DNA from: Bacillota bacterium
GTDB taxonomy: Bacteria; Bacillota; Clostridia; Christensenellales; Aristaeellaceae
DNA length: 64,000 bases
Reading direction: 5' to 3'
NCBI GenBank assembly: GCA_023425025.1
Contig: JAFADG010000026.1
Coordinates: 91,977 to 155,976, forward strand
Shown: in pieces, positions 32,878 through 42,031 of the stretch
How the letters are laid out: every line of letters starts with the position of its first letter
Numbering within the stretch: the first letter of the stretch is position 1
The notes under the pieces: generated by a model
Told to the model about the DNA's origin: nothing
Databases searched by the model: none
Seen by the model: the letters and a program-made list of their open reading frames with translations, nothing else
Position numbers and translations under genes: made by a program

Positions 32878-33936
32878 ATGACAAAACGCAGGCAAAGCTT
32901 GTTTGGCCTTCTTACCAGCCTCATCGGCCTGGCGGCGCTGATGCTCCTTTTGTACGCGACGGATTCCGCAGGGCTTTTGAACAATTATTACCGCGGCATC
33001 ATCGTACAGTGCATGTACGCCATCATCATGGTCACGTCCCTGAACCTGGCCATGGGCTTTCTGGGGCAGATCGCCCTTGGGCATGCCGGCTTCATGGCGG
33101 TGGGCGCGTATACCTCCGCCTTGGTCACCAAGGCCATGGGCAACGCCATCAAGGCCGGGACCATGGCGCCCATTGACCCCATGATCCTGTTTTTGATCGG
33201 CCTTGTATGCGGCGCGCTGATGGCCGGCGTCTTCGGCTTGCTGGTGGGCATACCGGCGCTTCGGCTCCGGGGCGACTACCTGGCCATTATCACCCTGGGC
33301 TTTGGCGAAATCATCCGCGTGGTGATACAGAACCTGAAGTTCGCGGGCGGCAAGGGCCTTGAATTGGGCCAGGCCGGGCAGGCGCTGATCGGCATTATGA
33401 AAATGAACAACATGTATGTGCTGATCTGTGTTGTCGCGCTGTGCGTGGGGCTGATGTTCGCCTTTGTGCGCTCCAAGTTCGGCCGCGCCATCATTGCGAT
33501 CCGGGAGGACGACATCGCCGCCGGCAGCGTTGGTGTTAACAACACCTTCTATAAGGTGCTCACCTTCGCCCTCTCCGCCATGTTCGCCGGCGTCGCCGGC
33601 GTCGTCTTTGCGCACCGGGGCCTTGGCACCATATCGCACAATGACTTCTCCTTTTTGAAGTCCACAGAGTATGTAATCATGGTGGTGCTGGGGGGCATGG
33701 GCTCCTTGACAGGCTCCGTCATCGCCGCCATCATCCTTTCCATTGTGCCGGAGCTATTGCGCGCCTTTGCCGAATACCGCATGCTGGTCTACTCGGTGGT
33801 GCTGGTCATCGTCATGATCTTCCGGCCCACCGGCTTGTGCGGCAATTACGAGTTCAGCCTGTACAGGTTGATCCTCAAGGCATTCCGGCTGTTTTCCCCC
33901 AAGAAACGACAGCCCGCTGTAAAAGGAGGCGAATGA
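32878..33936 (+). CDS. livM: Branched-chain amino acid ABC transporter permease LivM
   Basis: 352 residues from ATG 32878. LivM markers: NLAMGFLGQIALGHAGFMAV, GIPALRLRGDYLAIITLGFG, and near the end MVVLGGMGSLTGSVIAA. It pairs with LivH in the membrane. It is followed by livG, whose start is 3 bp past the stop. Confidence 0.93.
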   Translation: MTKRRQSLFGLLTSLIGLAALMLLLYATDSAGLLNNYYRGIIVQCMYAIIMVTSLNLAMGFLGQIALGHAGFMAVGAYTSALVTKAMGNAIKAGTMAPIDPMILFLIGLVCGALMAGVFGLLVGIPALRLRGDYLAIITLGFGEIIRVVIQNLKFAGGKGLELGQAGQALIGIMKMNNMYVLICVVALCVGLMFAFVRSKFGRAIIAIREDDIAAGSVGVNNTFYKVLTFALSAMFAGVAGVVFAHRGLGTISHNDFSFLKSTEYVIMVVLGGMGSLTGSVIAAIILSIVPELLRAFAEYRMLVYSVVLVIVMIFRPTGLCGNYEFSLYRLILKAFRLFSPKKRQPAVKGGE

Positions 33937-33939
33937 CCA

Positions 33940-34704
<765 letters not shown>

Positions 34705-34718
34705 GAGGGGTTCACAAA

Positions 34719-35423
34719 ATGCTGAGCGTGAAAGACCTGCATGTGCATTACGGAGCCATCCACGCCATCAAGGGCGTTTCCCTGGAGGTAAATGACGGCG
34801 AAGTCGTTTCTCTGATCGGCGCCAACGGCGCGGGCAAAACGACCATACTGCATACCATCTCCGGGCTTTTGAAGGCAACGTCCGGCACCGTCACCCTGGG
34901 TGATGCCAACCTGCGCGCCACCGAGCCCTACAAGATCATCAACCTGGGCATGGCCCACGTGCCGGAGGGCCGCCACGTGTTTGCCCGCATGACGGTCATG
35001 GAAAACCTCAGGATGGGCGCGTATGTGCTTGACAACAAGGATCAGGTCAGCAAGAATTTGGAGGAAGTTTTCAAAAGCTTTCCCCGCTTGAAGGAGCGCG
35101 CCCGCCAGCTGGCCGGCACCTTGTCCGGCGGCGAGCAGCAGATGCTGGCCACCGGCCGCGCACTGATGACCAACCCCAAGATCCTGCTCATGGATGAGCC
35201 CTCTATGGGCCTGTCCCCCATCCTGGTCAAGGAAATCTTCCGCATTATCCAGACGCTGCATGAGCGCGGCATCACCATACTGCTGGTGGAGCAGAACGCC
35301 AAGGTGGCCCTTTCCGTTTCCAGCCGGGCCTACGTGCTGGAGACAGGCTCCATCGCCATGTCCGGCAACGCCGCGGAATTGATGGAGGATGACCGGGTGC
35401 GCAAGGCGTATCTGGGAGCATAA
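34719..35423 (+). CDS. livF: Branched-chain amino acid ABC transporter ATPase LivF
   Basis: 234 residues from ATG 34719 after GGAGGGG. Walker A GANGAGKTT, LivF signature GTLSGGEQQMLATGRAL, Walker B KILLMDEPSMGLSP, switch LLVEQNAKVAL. Partner of LivG. It ends the operon; an intrinsic terminator follows. Confidence 0.95.
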   Translation: MLSVKDLHVHYGAIHAIKGVSLEVNDGEVVSLIGANGAGKTTILHTISGLLKATSGTVTLGDANLRATEPYKIINLGMAHVPEGRHVFARMTVMENLRMGAYVLDNKDQVSKNLEEVFKSFPRLKERARQLAGTLSGGEQQMLATGRALMTNPKILLMDEPSMGLSPILVKEIFRIIQTLHERGITILLVEQNAKVALSVSSRAYVLETGSIAMSGNAAELMEDDRVRKAYLGA

Positions 35424-35445
35424 CGAAAGCAGCATGAAAAACAGC

Positions 35446-35477
35446 GGGGAGGAGAACAGAAAGTTCCCTCCCCTTTT
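35446..35477 (+). terminator. Terminator of the liv operon
   Basis: Stem GGGGAGG / CCTCCCC with a 14-nt loop, then TTTT. It lies 20 bp after livF and before the convergent AraC gene. Confidence 0.8.
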
Positions 35478-35492
35478 GATTTGCAAAAAGTG

Positions 35493-36308
35493 TTACGGTG
35501 TTGTTTCGAAAAAACGCAGTATGCAGCCGTCGATGGTTGTTATGCTGCATTCCCTTGCGCCCCAGGGCTGCCGCTCGATAGCGGAAATCTGGTCCCATCC
35601 GTTTTCACGGACAAACTGGTGCAGCCTGTCCAACCCCTGAACCATCAGGAAGCCGGCCACGCCCTTGATGGCTTCCCCCTTAAAAAGGTGGATGCCGCGA
35701 AACGGGGTCAGGTGCGCGACGATCAATTCTCCCGGATAGTCGAACACGCAGCCGTATGTGCCTTCTCCGGCCTCATTCCGCGCTACGATATCCCCATACC
35801 AGCCCAGCACATTCCGGAACCAATTGCATGTCCTTTCCATATCCCCGGTAAAGTAGACCGGCGCGTTCTCCCTGACATGGTATCCCCGTGTGCTGTAAGA
35901 CAGCATATCGTTTTGTTCCTTCATTTGGGTTGACCCGCCTTTTATGTCAGATTGAAAGGCGATTCTTGGATACGGCAAAAGCGCTGTGCCTTCATTGCGC
36001 GCCGATGAAGGCGAAACGCCGTACGCTTGACCAAACGCCCTGGAAAAAGCGGCGGGGGATTCATAGCCGTACCTCAGTGCTATATCAATGATTTTGTCAT
36101 TGCCGCGCTGAATATCAATGGCCGCAAGGGCAAGCTTTCTTCTGCGGATGTATTCTCCCAGCGAAATGTGTGCGATGAACGAGAATATGCGCTGGAACTC
36201 CCATACGGAGCTCTCCGCCCGCCTTGCCGCCGCCTCCAGCTGAAACTCCCCAGCCAGGTTTTCCTCGATGTAGTCAACCGCCCGGTTCATTTTCTCCTGC
36301 CAATCCAA
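35493..36308 (-). CDS. AraC-family regulator fused to a VOC/glyoxalase-like domain
   Basis: About 271 residues. The best start is TTG 36308, 7 bp after GGGAGG; ATG 36329 has no ribosome site. Residues 1-100 are an AraC-type double HTH (LEAAARRAESSVWEFQRIF, then IIDIALRYGYESPAAFSRAF with the usual FGxSP-type end YGVSPSSAR). Residues about 140-271 look like a single VOC domain: MERTCNWFRNVLGWYGDIVA, then GELIVAHLTPFRGIHLFKGE. Many AraC proteins carry a ligand-binding GyrI-like domain here instead. The VOC part probably senses a small ligand. Target unknown. Confidence 0.8.
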   Translation of the reverse strand: MDWQEKMNRAVDYIEENLAGEFQLEAAARRAESSVWEFQRIFSFIAHISLGEYIRRRKLALAAIDIQRGNDKIIDIALRYGYESPAAFSRAFGQAYGVSPSSARNEGTALLPYPRIAFQSDIKGGSTQMKEQNDMLSYSTRGYHVRENAPVYFTGDMERTCNWFRNVLGWYGDIVARNEAGEGTYGCVFDYPGELIVAHLTPFRGIHLFKGEAIKGVAGFLMVQGLDRLHQFVRENGWDQISAIERQPWGARECSITTIDGCILRFFETTP

Positions 36309-36435
36309 TCTCTCACCTCCCGTGGCCATTGTAGCAAAGAAGGCTTGCCGCCGCTTTGCTTATTTTGCACACTTTGGCACAGCGCGGGCTGACACCATAC
36401 GCGGAATCAATTCCGCACAGGGCTATCCTTGGGGT

Positions 36436-37302
36436 TCAGGCCTCTGCGTCATAGTAATGGATCACCGCCTGGGTGCCCAGATCGCCCATGCCTTGTGCCG
36501 CAATCGCTTCAAACTGGGACAGCACCTGCCTGAGCACCGGCAATTCAAGTCCCTTTTGCCCGCTTTCCTCGGCGGCGATGCGCATATCCTTGATATAATG
36601 CTTGACATAGAAGCCCGGCGCCATGTCGCCCCTGACCATCTTGTAGCCGTTGTTGCTCATTTGCCAGCTGCCCGCAGCCCCCTGGGAGATGCAGTCCAGC
36701 ATCGCCTGTACATCCAGCCCCATGCTGCGCCCATAGGCCAGCGCCTCCGCCACGCCGGCCACAGCACCGGCGATAGCCACCTGGTTGGCCGCTTTCATGT
36801 GCTGGCCGCTGCCCGCCTTGCCGGCATAGGTAATGTTCTTGCCGATGCGTTGAAAGATGGGCCTGGCTTTCTCAAACGCTTGCGTATCGCCGCCCACCAT
36901 AATGGTCAGGGTGGCTTTTTGCGCGCCGATATCCCCGCCGGATACAGGGGCGTCCAGCGCCTGCAGCCCCTTTTCCTTCGCTGCCTCATAAATGCGGGCG
37001 GACAGCGCGGGACTGGTGGTGGTGCAGTCAATCAGCAGCGTGCCCTGGTCCGCGTTTTCAAGGATGCCTTCCCCGCCGAAATAAACCGCTTCCACATCCT
37101 TGGGAAAGCCCACCATGGTGATCACGGCCTCGCAGCCCTTCACGCAATCGCTCACGGTGTCCGCCCAGCGTGCGCCGGCCGCGATCAGCCCTTCCGCTGT
37201 TTCCCTGCGCCGTGTATAAACCGTAAGCTCGTGTCCCCCCGCCATCAGGTGCTTTGCCATGGGCACGCCCATTACACCCAGGCCGATAAATGCGATTTTC
37301 AT
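36436..37302 (-). CDS. 3-hydroxyisobutyrate/tartronate semialdehyde-type dehydrogenase
   Basis: 288 residues from ATG 37302 after AAAGGAGG. Rossmann start KIAFIGLGVMGVPMAKHLMA; signature DAPVSGGDIGAQKATLTIMV; catalytic Lys in HMKAANQVAIAG; later YVKHYIKDMRIAAEESGQ. Family members reduce or oxidise short beta-hydroxyacids with NAD(P). The exact substrate is not determinable. It is monocistronic. Confidence 0.9.
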   Translation of the reverse strand: MKIAFIGLGVMGVPMAKHLMAGGHELTVYTRRRETAEGLIAAGARWADTVSDCVKGCEAVITMVGFPKDVEAVYFGGEGILENADQGTLLIDCTTTSPALSARIYEAAKEKGLQALDAPVSGGDIGAQKATLTIMVGGDTQAFEKARPIFQRIGKNITYAGKAGSGQHMKAANQVAIAGAVAGVAEALAYGRSMGLDVQAMLDCISQGAAGSWQMSNNGYKMVRGDMAPGFYVKHYIKDMRIAAEESGQKGLELPVLRQVLSQFEAIAAQGMGDLGTQAVIHYYDAEA

Positions 37303-37569
37303 ATCCGTCCCTCCTTTGCTTTCCATTTAGTATAGCAAACGCCGGCGCTTGGGGCAAGCTTTCCTATTGGCCGCAGGGCCAACACATTTATACCCTAATT
37401 CCCTTATTGGCCAATTGATATCCTTTTCCCAGGGCCTGCAGGCTCTGACCGCTTGCGCAATCCTCAGTCGGCTTCAAAGCACGGAATAAATCCATCCCTT
37501 CATTGGCTTGATTTGTGCAGGCAGGCGATTGCAGCCGCCCCAGCACCATGGGCTTTGTTTGCCACAGGC

Positions 37570-37588
37570 GGGCGATTATCAATCGCCC
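37570..37588. repeat. Dispersed 19-bp palindrome, family B, copy 1
   Basis: GGGCGATTATCAATCGCCC, identical at 54323-54341; a diverged version may lie near 51736. Intergenic, function unknown. Confidence 0.7.
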
Positions 37589-37642
37589 GCTTTGCCGCAT
37601 AAACGCATACCTGAATAAGAAACCCAAAACCAGTACAGGCCA

Positions 37643-37756
37643 TTGACAGGCCGCGCTTCCGCGTCTATACTGTATTAGTACAATACAGTTATTCATAGGC
37701 TGTAAACCATTATATTTCAAAGGTTTTTTTGAATCATCAAACAATACATGTATTGT
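37643..37756 (+). promoter_or_regulatory. nagB promoter with two GntR-type operators
   Basis: -35 TTGACA (37643-37648), 17 bp, -10 TATACT (37666-37671). Operator 1 is ACTGTATT-5-AATACAGT (37669-37689), overlapping the -10. Operator 2 is ACAATACATGTATTGT (37741-37756), just before the start codon. Both share an AATACA half-site, as recognised by GntR-family sugar regulators. Confidence 0.75.
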
Positions 37757-37767
37757 GAGGAAGCATC

Positions 37768-38493
37768 ATGCAGATCCATCTTTACGACAACGCCGCCCAA
37801 GTCGGCCAGGCCGCCGCCATGCTGATTGCCGCCCAGCTGATTCAAAAGCCCGACAGCGTGCTGGGGCTGGCCACCGGTTCCTCTCCCATACCCACCTACC
37901 GCCAGCTGATCGCCTGGCACAAGGATGGGGTCATCGATTTTTCCAAGGCCGTCACCTTCAACCTGGATGAATATGTGGGCATCGCAAAGGATCACCCCGC
38001 CAGCTATCACGCCTTTATGGAGACGGAGCTGTTCTCAAAGGTGAATATCGCGAAAAAGAACATCCACATCCCCGACGGCAGCGCGCAAAACCTTCAGCGG
38101 GAATGCAGCGACTACGATACCGCCATTTCCCGTGCCGGCGGCATTGATGTTCAGCTGCTGGGCATTGGCCGCAACGGCCATATCGGCTTCAATGAACCCC
38201 ACGCGCAGTTTGTATATGGCTGCCATGTGGTCAACCTTACCGAAAGCACCATCGAGGCCAACCGCCGCTTTTTCGCCCCTGATGAGGATGTGCCCCGGCA
38301 GGCCGTGAGCCTTGGCGTGGGCAGCATCATGAACGCCAGGCGCGTGATGCTGATCGCCACCGGCGCCGACAAGGCCCAGGCCATCCGCCGTGCCATCCGC
38401 GAGGATGTAAACCCCCAGGTCCAGGCCTCCATCCTGCGCACCCACCGCGACGTGATCTTCCTCCTGGACCGCGCCGCCGCCGGGCTGCTGTAG
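37768..38493 (+). CDS. nagB: Glucosamine-6-phosphate deaminase
   Basis: 241 residues. Markers: GLATGSSPIPTYRQLI, FNLDEYVGIAKDHPASYHAF, and LLGIGRNGHIGFNEPHAQF with catalytic Asp and His. It converts glucosamine-6-phosphate to fructose-6-phosphate and ammonia. Two palindromic operators in its promoter suggest control by a GntR-type amino-sugar repressor that is not in this window. No nagA nearby. A family A repeat follows the stop. Confidence 0.95.
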   Translation: MQIHLYDNAAQVGQAAAMLIAAQLIQKPDSVLGLATGSSPIPTYRQLIAWHKDGVIDFSKAVTFNLDEYVGIAKDHPASYHAFMETELFSKVNIAKKNIHIPDGSAQNLQRECSDYDTAISRAGGIDVQLLGIGRNGHIGFNEPHAQFVYGCHVVNLTESTIEANRRFFAPDEDVPRQAVSLGVGSIMNARRVMLIATGADKAQAIRRAIREDVNPQVQASILRTHRDVIFLLDRAAAGLL

Positions 38494-38503
38494 GAGAACG
38501 ATA

Positions 38504-38558
38504 CCAGGGGCGCTGCCCCTGGACCTCGGCAAGGGATTTCATCCCTTTGCAATCCCTG
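38504..38558 (+). repeat. Dispersed palindromic repeat, family A, copy 2
   Basis: Same 19-bp head CCAGGGGCGCTGCCCCTGG, then an AAGGGATTTCATCCCTT dyad. It lies 11 bp after nagB and may stop transcription. Confidence 0.75.
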
Positions 38559-38635
38559 AATAATATAAATAAGATTTTTGCCCTCACCCGACACATGCGG
38601 ATGAGGGCAAAAATCGCTTTACAGCCAGTCCAATC

Positions 38636-38968
38636 TTAATTTTTCCCCTTGATCTTTGCCAATGCGCCATGCAGGGCTGCGATGACGCCCGCATCCGTTT
38701 CGCTTTTCAAAAGATGCTCGATATGGGCGCGGAGCTTGGGATCGCCGTATTCCGCCATGGCGTTGGCCACTGCCGCGCGAACGGCCGGGTCCGGGCTGCG
38801 CAAAAGGGCAACCAAGCCATTATGGGATGCCTCTCCCCGAACCTTGCCAAGACCAGCAATCGCCGCCATGCGCACCTTTTCGTCCTTGCTTTCCGCCAGC
38901 TTGACAAGCTCCGCGTCCTTCTTCTTTTCGATCAGCTTTTCCACCTTCGATATGTTGTTTCCAAACAT
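38636..38968 (-). CDS. HEAT-repeat protein
   Basis: 110 residues, three to four short helical repeats: ELVKLAESKDEKVRMAAIAG, GLVALLRSPDPAVRAAVANA, HIEHLLKSETDAGVIAALHG. PBS-lyase/HEAT-type repeats mediate protein-protein contact. Standalone and short; function unknown. An inverted repeat (TTTTGCCCTCA / TGAGGGCAAAA, about 38575-38612) lies beyond its 3' end. Confidence 0.75.
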   Translation of the reverse strand: MFGNNISKVEKLIEKKKDAELVKLAESKDEKVRMAAIAGLGKVRGEASHNGLVALLRSPDPAVRAAVANAMAEYGDPKLRAHIEHLLKSETDAGVIAALHGALAKIKGKN

Positions 38969-39201
38969 CCTGTAAACCTCCTATTAATTAAATGAAATAC
39001 TGTATTCTCTCACAGTTTCGTGAACATCCCATGAACACAGGCTTTCCAAACACGCGATTTTTATCAATTCTGCCAAAACGTTTGCAGGCCCCATAAGCTC
39101 AATGGCAAGCCCCGGCTCCTTCCATGATACGCGGTTCTTGTCCATACATCCTTTGATCTGCTATACTACCCAAGGCAACAATCATTATGACGAGGTAACG
39201 T

Positions 39202-39885
39202 ATGGCCAAGACACTGCTGACCGCCCATTCCGGATGCGACGGAACACACGACAACTCACTGGAATACATTTACTACGCGCTGGCCCTTGAGGCAGACTGC
39301 CTGGAGCTGGATATCAGAAAGGATCAAAGCGGGGCGCTGGTGCTGGCCCACGATGACGGCCCGGCCCGCGCCATGCTTGCCGACGCCTTTTTGCAACTAA
39401 CGAACCATCCCGAAAAAAAGCTGAACTGCGATTTGAAGCAGGAAGGCCTGGAGCTTGAAACCTATGCCCTGGCCAGGCAAATGGGTGCAGACGGCCAGAT
39501 CGTTTTCTCCGGCACCGTATCCGGGGCCGTCGCCGGCGCAAAGCCGGATATCTTCCAATTGGTGCCCTGGTTTGTGAACATCGAGCTGCTTTTTCCCCAA
39601 ATCAAGGCCCTGGGGCTTACGGAGGCCGTAAAGGCGCTGGGCGCAATCCCCATGGCGGATACGATACAGGCCTTTATCAGGGATAACGGCGCGCGCTGCC
39701 TCAACGCCCATCATTCCATCGCTAAAACGCCGCTCTATCCTGAGCTCATGGCAAGGGGCGTTTCCCTTTCTTTATGGACGCCGGACGACGAGCAGGCGAT
39801 AAGGGGGTTCCTGGCGGACGGAGTGTACAACATTACCACAAGAAACGCAAAGCGGGCGTGCGAAATCAGAAGAAAGCAAATCTGA
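39202..39885 (+). CDS. Divergent glycerophosphodiester phosphodiesterase-like protein
   Basis: 227 residues from ATG 39202 after GAGG. TIM-barrel features of GDPD: LTAHSGCDGTHDNSLEYIYY, then LELDIRKDQSGALVLAHDD, and a C-terminal LWTPDDEQAIRGFLADGVYN. The family motif is normally HRGxxxxxxENT. Here the Arg is Ser (HSG) and Glu-Asn is Asp-Asn. Core ELD and the second His (AHDD) remain. The usual GDPD insertion domain seems short. It may act on a different phosphodiester or have lost activity. Confidence 0.75.
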   Translation: MAKTLLTAHSGCDGTHDNSLEYIYYALALEADCLELDIRKDQSGALVLAHDDGPARAMLADAFLQLTNHPEKKLNCDLKQEGLELETYALARQMGADGQIVFSGTVSGAVAGAKPDIFQLVPWFVNIELLFPQIKALGLTEAVKALGAIPMADTIQAFIRDNGARCLNAHHSIAKTPLYPELMARGVSLSLWTPDDEQAIRGFLADGVYNITTRNAKRACEIRRKQI

Positions 39886-39912
39886 TCGGCTCGTTCAATG
39901 AAACAGCCGCCG

Positions 39913-39951
39913 AAAAAAATTGCCCCGCACAACCTATAAGCTGTGCGGGGC
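39913..39951 (-). terminator. Terminator of the purine operon
   Basis: A 10-bp stem GCCCCGCACA / TGTGCGGGGC (39922-39951), followed on the minus strand by a T-run. It lies 12 bp after the last permease gene. Confidence 0.88.
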
Positions 39952-39963
39952 GGTCTGCTCTGA

Positions 39964-40935
39964 TTACCGCTCTTCCTTGAAATAGGGAAGCCCCAAATGG
40001 GCCGGCGGCTCATTTTCACGGCTCTTTTTCAAGGAAACGGCTACGAGTACGATGATGGTGACGACATAGGGCAGCATCTTGAATATCTCCTGGGACGAGC
40101 GCGTAAGGTTGGGGATATAGAAGAAAAGCCAGAACAACGCGCCGAAGAGATAGGAACCCCAAATCGCGTGCCAGGGCTTCCAGCGCGCAAAGATGACCAG
40201 CGCCACGGCAAGCCAGCCCAGCTTTTCGATACCGGCGTCATTGGCCCAGGTCCCCTTGATATAGTCCATGGTGTAGTACAGGCCGCCCAGGCCCGTAATG
40301 GCCGAGCCAATGCAGATCGCCAGGTATTTGTACTTGGTTACGCGTATCCCCGCCGCGTCGGCCGTCGCCGGGTTTTCGCCCACCGCGCGCAGGTTCAGGC
40401 CCTTGCGCGTTCTGTTCAGAAAATAGCTGATGACCGCCGCCAATACGATGGCCAGATATACCATGAACCCAAGGCCTGAGAACACGCCCACGTTGGACAG
40501 GAAAGGCAGCGTGGCACGAAAACCGCTGCTCGTCGTCGCGACAGATATCTGGCCTACGCCGCCGGCCATCTGATTGAGCGCCCCGCCAAAGAGGTTGGCG
40601 ACGCCGGAGCCGAAAATGGTGAGCGTAAGGCCGGTAACGTTCTGATTGGTACGCAAGGTGGTCGTCAGAAAGCAGTACAAAAGCCCCGCCAGCAGCGATG
40701 CCGCCAGCGCGCACACAATGGCAATGACAAGGCCTACAAAGGCAACGGGTTCCGCGGCGGACTTTTCATACAGGAAGGAGCCGGCCAGGCCCGCTATGCC
40801 GCCCAGGTACATGATGCCCGGCACGCCAAGGTTCAGGTTGCCCGACTTTTCTGTCAATATCTCGCCCAATGCGCCGAAAAGAATCACCGTGCCGAAGACG
40901 ATGGATGCCTGCAGCAGGGAAAACAGCTGCGCCAT
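39964..40935 (-). CDS. Nucleoside/BMP-type ABC transporter permease 2
   Basis: 323 residues from ATG 40935 after AAGGAGG. Eight to nine membrane helices with the NupQ-like pattern: FGALGEILTEKSGNLNLGVP, then RKGLNLRAVGENPATADAAG. Such permeases import purine or pyrimidine nucleosides with a BMP-type binding protein. It is the last gene of xpt-bmp-ATPase-permease-permease, abutting the preceding permease gene. Confidence 0.9.
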   Translation of the reverse strand: MAQLFSLLQASIVFGTVILFGALGEILTEKSGNLNLGVPGIMYLGGIAGLAGSFLYEKSAAEPVAFVGLVIAIVCALAASLLAGLLYCFLTTTLRTNQNVTGLTLTIFGSGVANLFGGALNQMAGGVGQISVATTSSGFRATLPFLSNVGVFSGLGFMVYLAIVLAAVISYFLNRTRKGLNLRAVGENPATADAAGIRVTKYKYLAICIGSAITGLGGLYYTMDYIKGTWANDAGIEKLGWLAVALVIFARWKPWHAIWGSYLFGALFWLFFYIPNLTRSSQEIFKMLPYVVTIIVLVAVSLKKSRENEPPAHLGLPYFKEER

Positions 40936-40936
40936 A

Positions 40937-42031
40937 TCACTTCGCCTCCTTCTTTTGACGGAATACAAGCCGGTAATTGACAAAGAATTCGCTGCCCAAT
41001 ATAAAGAACAGAATGATGCCGGTCAGCATTTCCGAGGCGTAATCGTTCAGGTTGTACTGCGAGGCGATTTGTATGGCGCCTTTGCGCAAAAACATCAGGA
41101 GCACGGAAACCAGTATCATGGCGCCGGCATTGAATTTGGCAAGCCATACCACGATGATGGCGGTGAATCCGCGCCCGCCGGCGGTGCTGGTGCTGATTGT
41201 GTGGGAAGCCCCGGAGACGGCAATAAAGCCGGCGATGCCGCAAAGCGCCCCTGAAATAGTCATCGTGCGCAGTATGACATTTTTGACCTTGATGCCGACG
41301 TAGCTGGCTGTGCGCTCGCTCTCGCCCACCACAGATATCTCATACCCCTGTTTCGTAAACCGCAAATATACATACATGCCGATGGTGAGCGCCAGCACAA
41401 TGACCACGATGAACAGGTATTGCTGGCCAAACAAGGGCGGCAGCCACCCGGCCTGGGTGTTTTGGTTGATGATGCCCACCGTGTTGGAGCCGTAGGGATT
41501 TTCCCACTTGGCAACAAAAAACGAAGTCAATTGTATGGCCACATAGTTCATCATCAGCGTAAAAAGCGTTTCGTTTGTTTTGTAAAGGGCCTTGAACGCG
41601 GCGGGAATGATGCCCCATACCGCTCCGGCCGCCGCGCTGGCGATGATCATCACCATCAAAAGCAGCCATGGCGGAAGCGTCTTGCCCAGGTAAAGCATGC
41701 AGGCCGCGGTCACGATTCCGCCGGCAAGCACCTGGCCTTCGGCGCCGATGTTCCAAAAACGCATTTTGAAAGCCGGCGCAAGGCCGATGGCAATACACAA
41801 AAGCATCATGGCATCGCGCACGGTGACCCAGGTCCGCCTGGCGGTCCCAAACGCGCCGTTCCACATGGCCTCATACACCTTCAGCGGGTTCAGCCGGACC
41901 ATAAAATAGATGACGGCAGCACAAACCAAAAGGGAAAGAACGATGGCTCCAAGGCGGATGCCCCAAGATTTCCACGCCGGCATGGCATCCCGCTTTGTGA
42001 TGCGTACGATAGGTTCGCTCGTCCGGTTCAT
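40937..42031 (-). CDS. Nucleoside/BMP-type ABC transporter permease 1
   Basis: 364 residues from ATG 42031 after GGAGGCGG, overlapping the ATPase stop by 4 bp. NupP-like pattern: GLAPAFKMRFWNIGAEGQVL, then YEISVVGESERTASYVGIKV, and TSTAGGRGFTAIIVVWLAKF. Forms the channel with permease 2. Confidence 0.9.
   Translation of the reverse strand: MNRTSEPIVRITKRDAMPAWKSWGIRLGAIVLSLLVCAAVIYFMVRLNPLKVYEAMWNGAFGTARRTWVTVRDAMMLLCIAIGLAPAFKMRFWNIGAEGQVLAGGIVTAACMLYLGKTLPPWLLLMVMIIASAAAGAVWGIIPAAFKALYKTNETLFTLMMNYVAIQLTSFFVAKWENPYGSNTVGIINQNTQAGWLPPLFGQQYLFIVVIVLALTIGMYVYLRFTKQGYEISVVGESERTASYVGIKVKNVILRTMTISGALCGIAGFIAVSGASHTISTSTAGGRGFTAIIVVWLAKFNAGAMILVSVLLMFLRKGAIQIASQYNLNDYASEMLTGIILFFILGSEFFVNYRLVFRQKKEAK

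Noticed and set aside
38575..38612. Inverted repeat between nagB and the HEAT gene as an intrinsic terminator
   Set aside because: The T-run is on the 5' side of the stem in both readings and is paired with A, so no free U-tract follows the hairpin.
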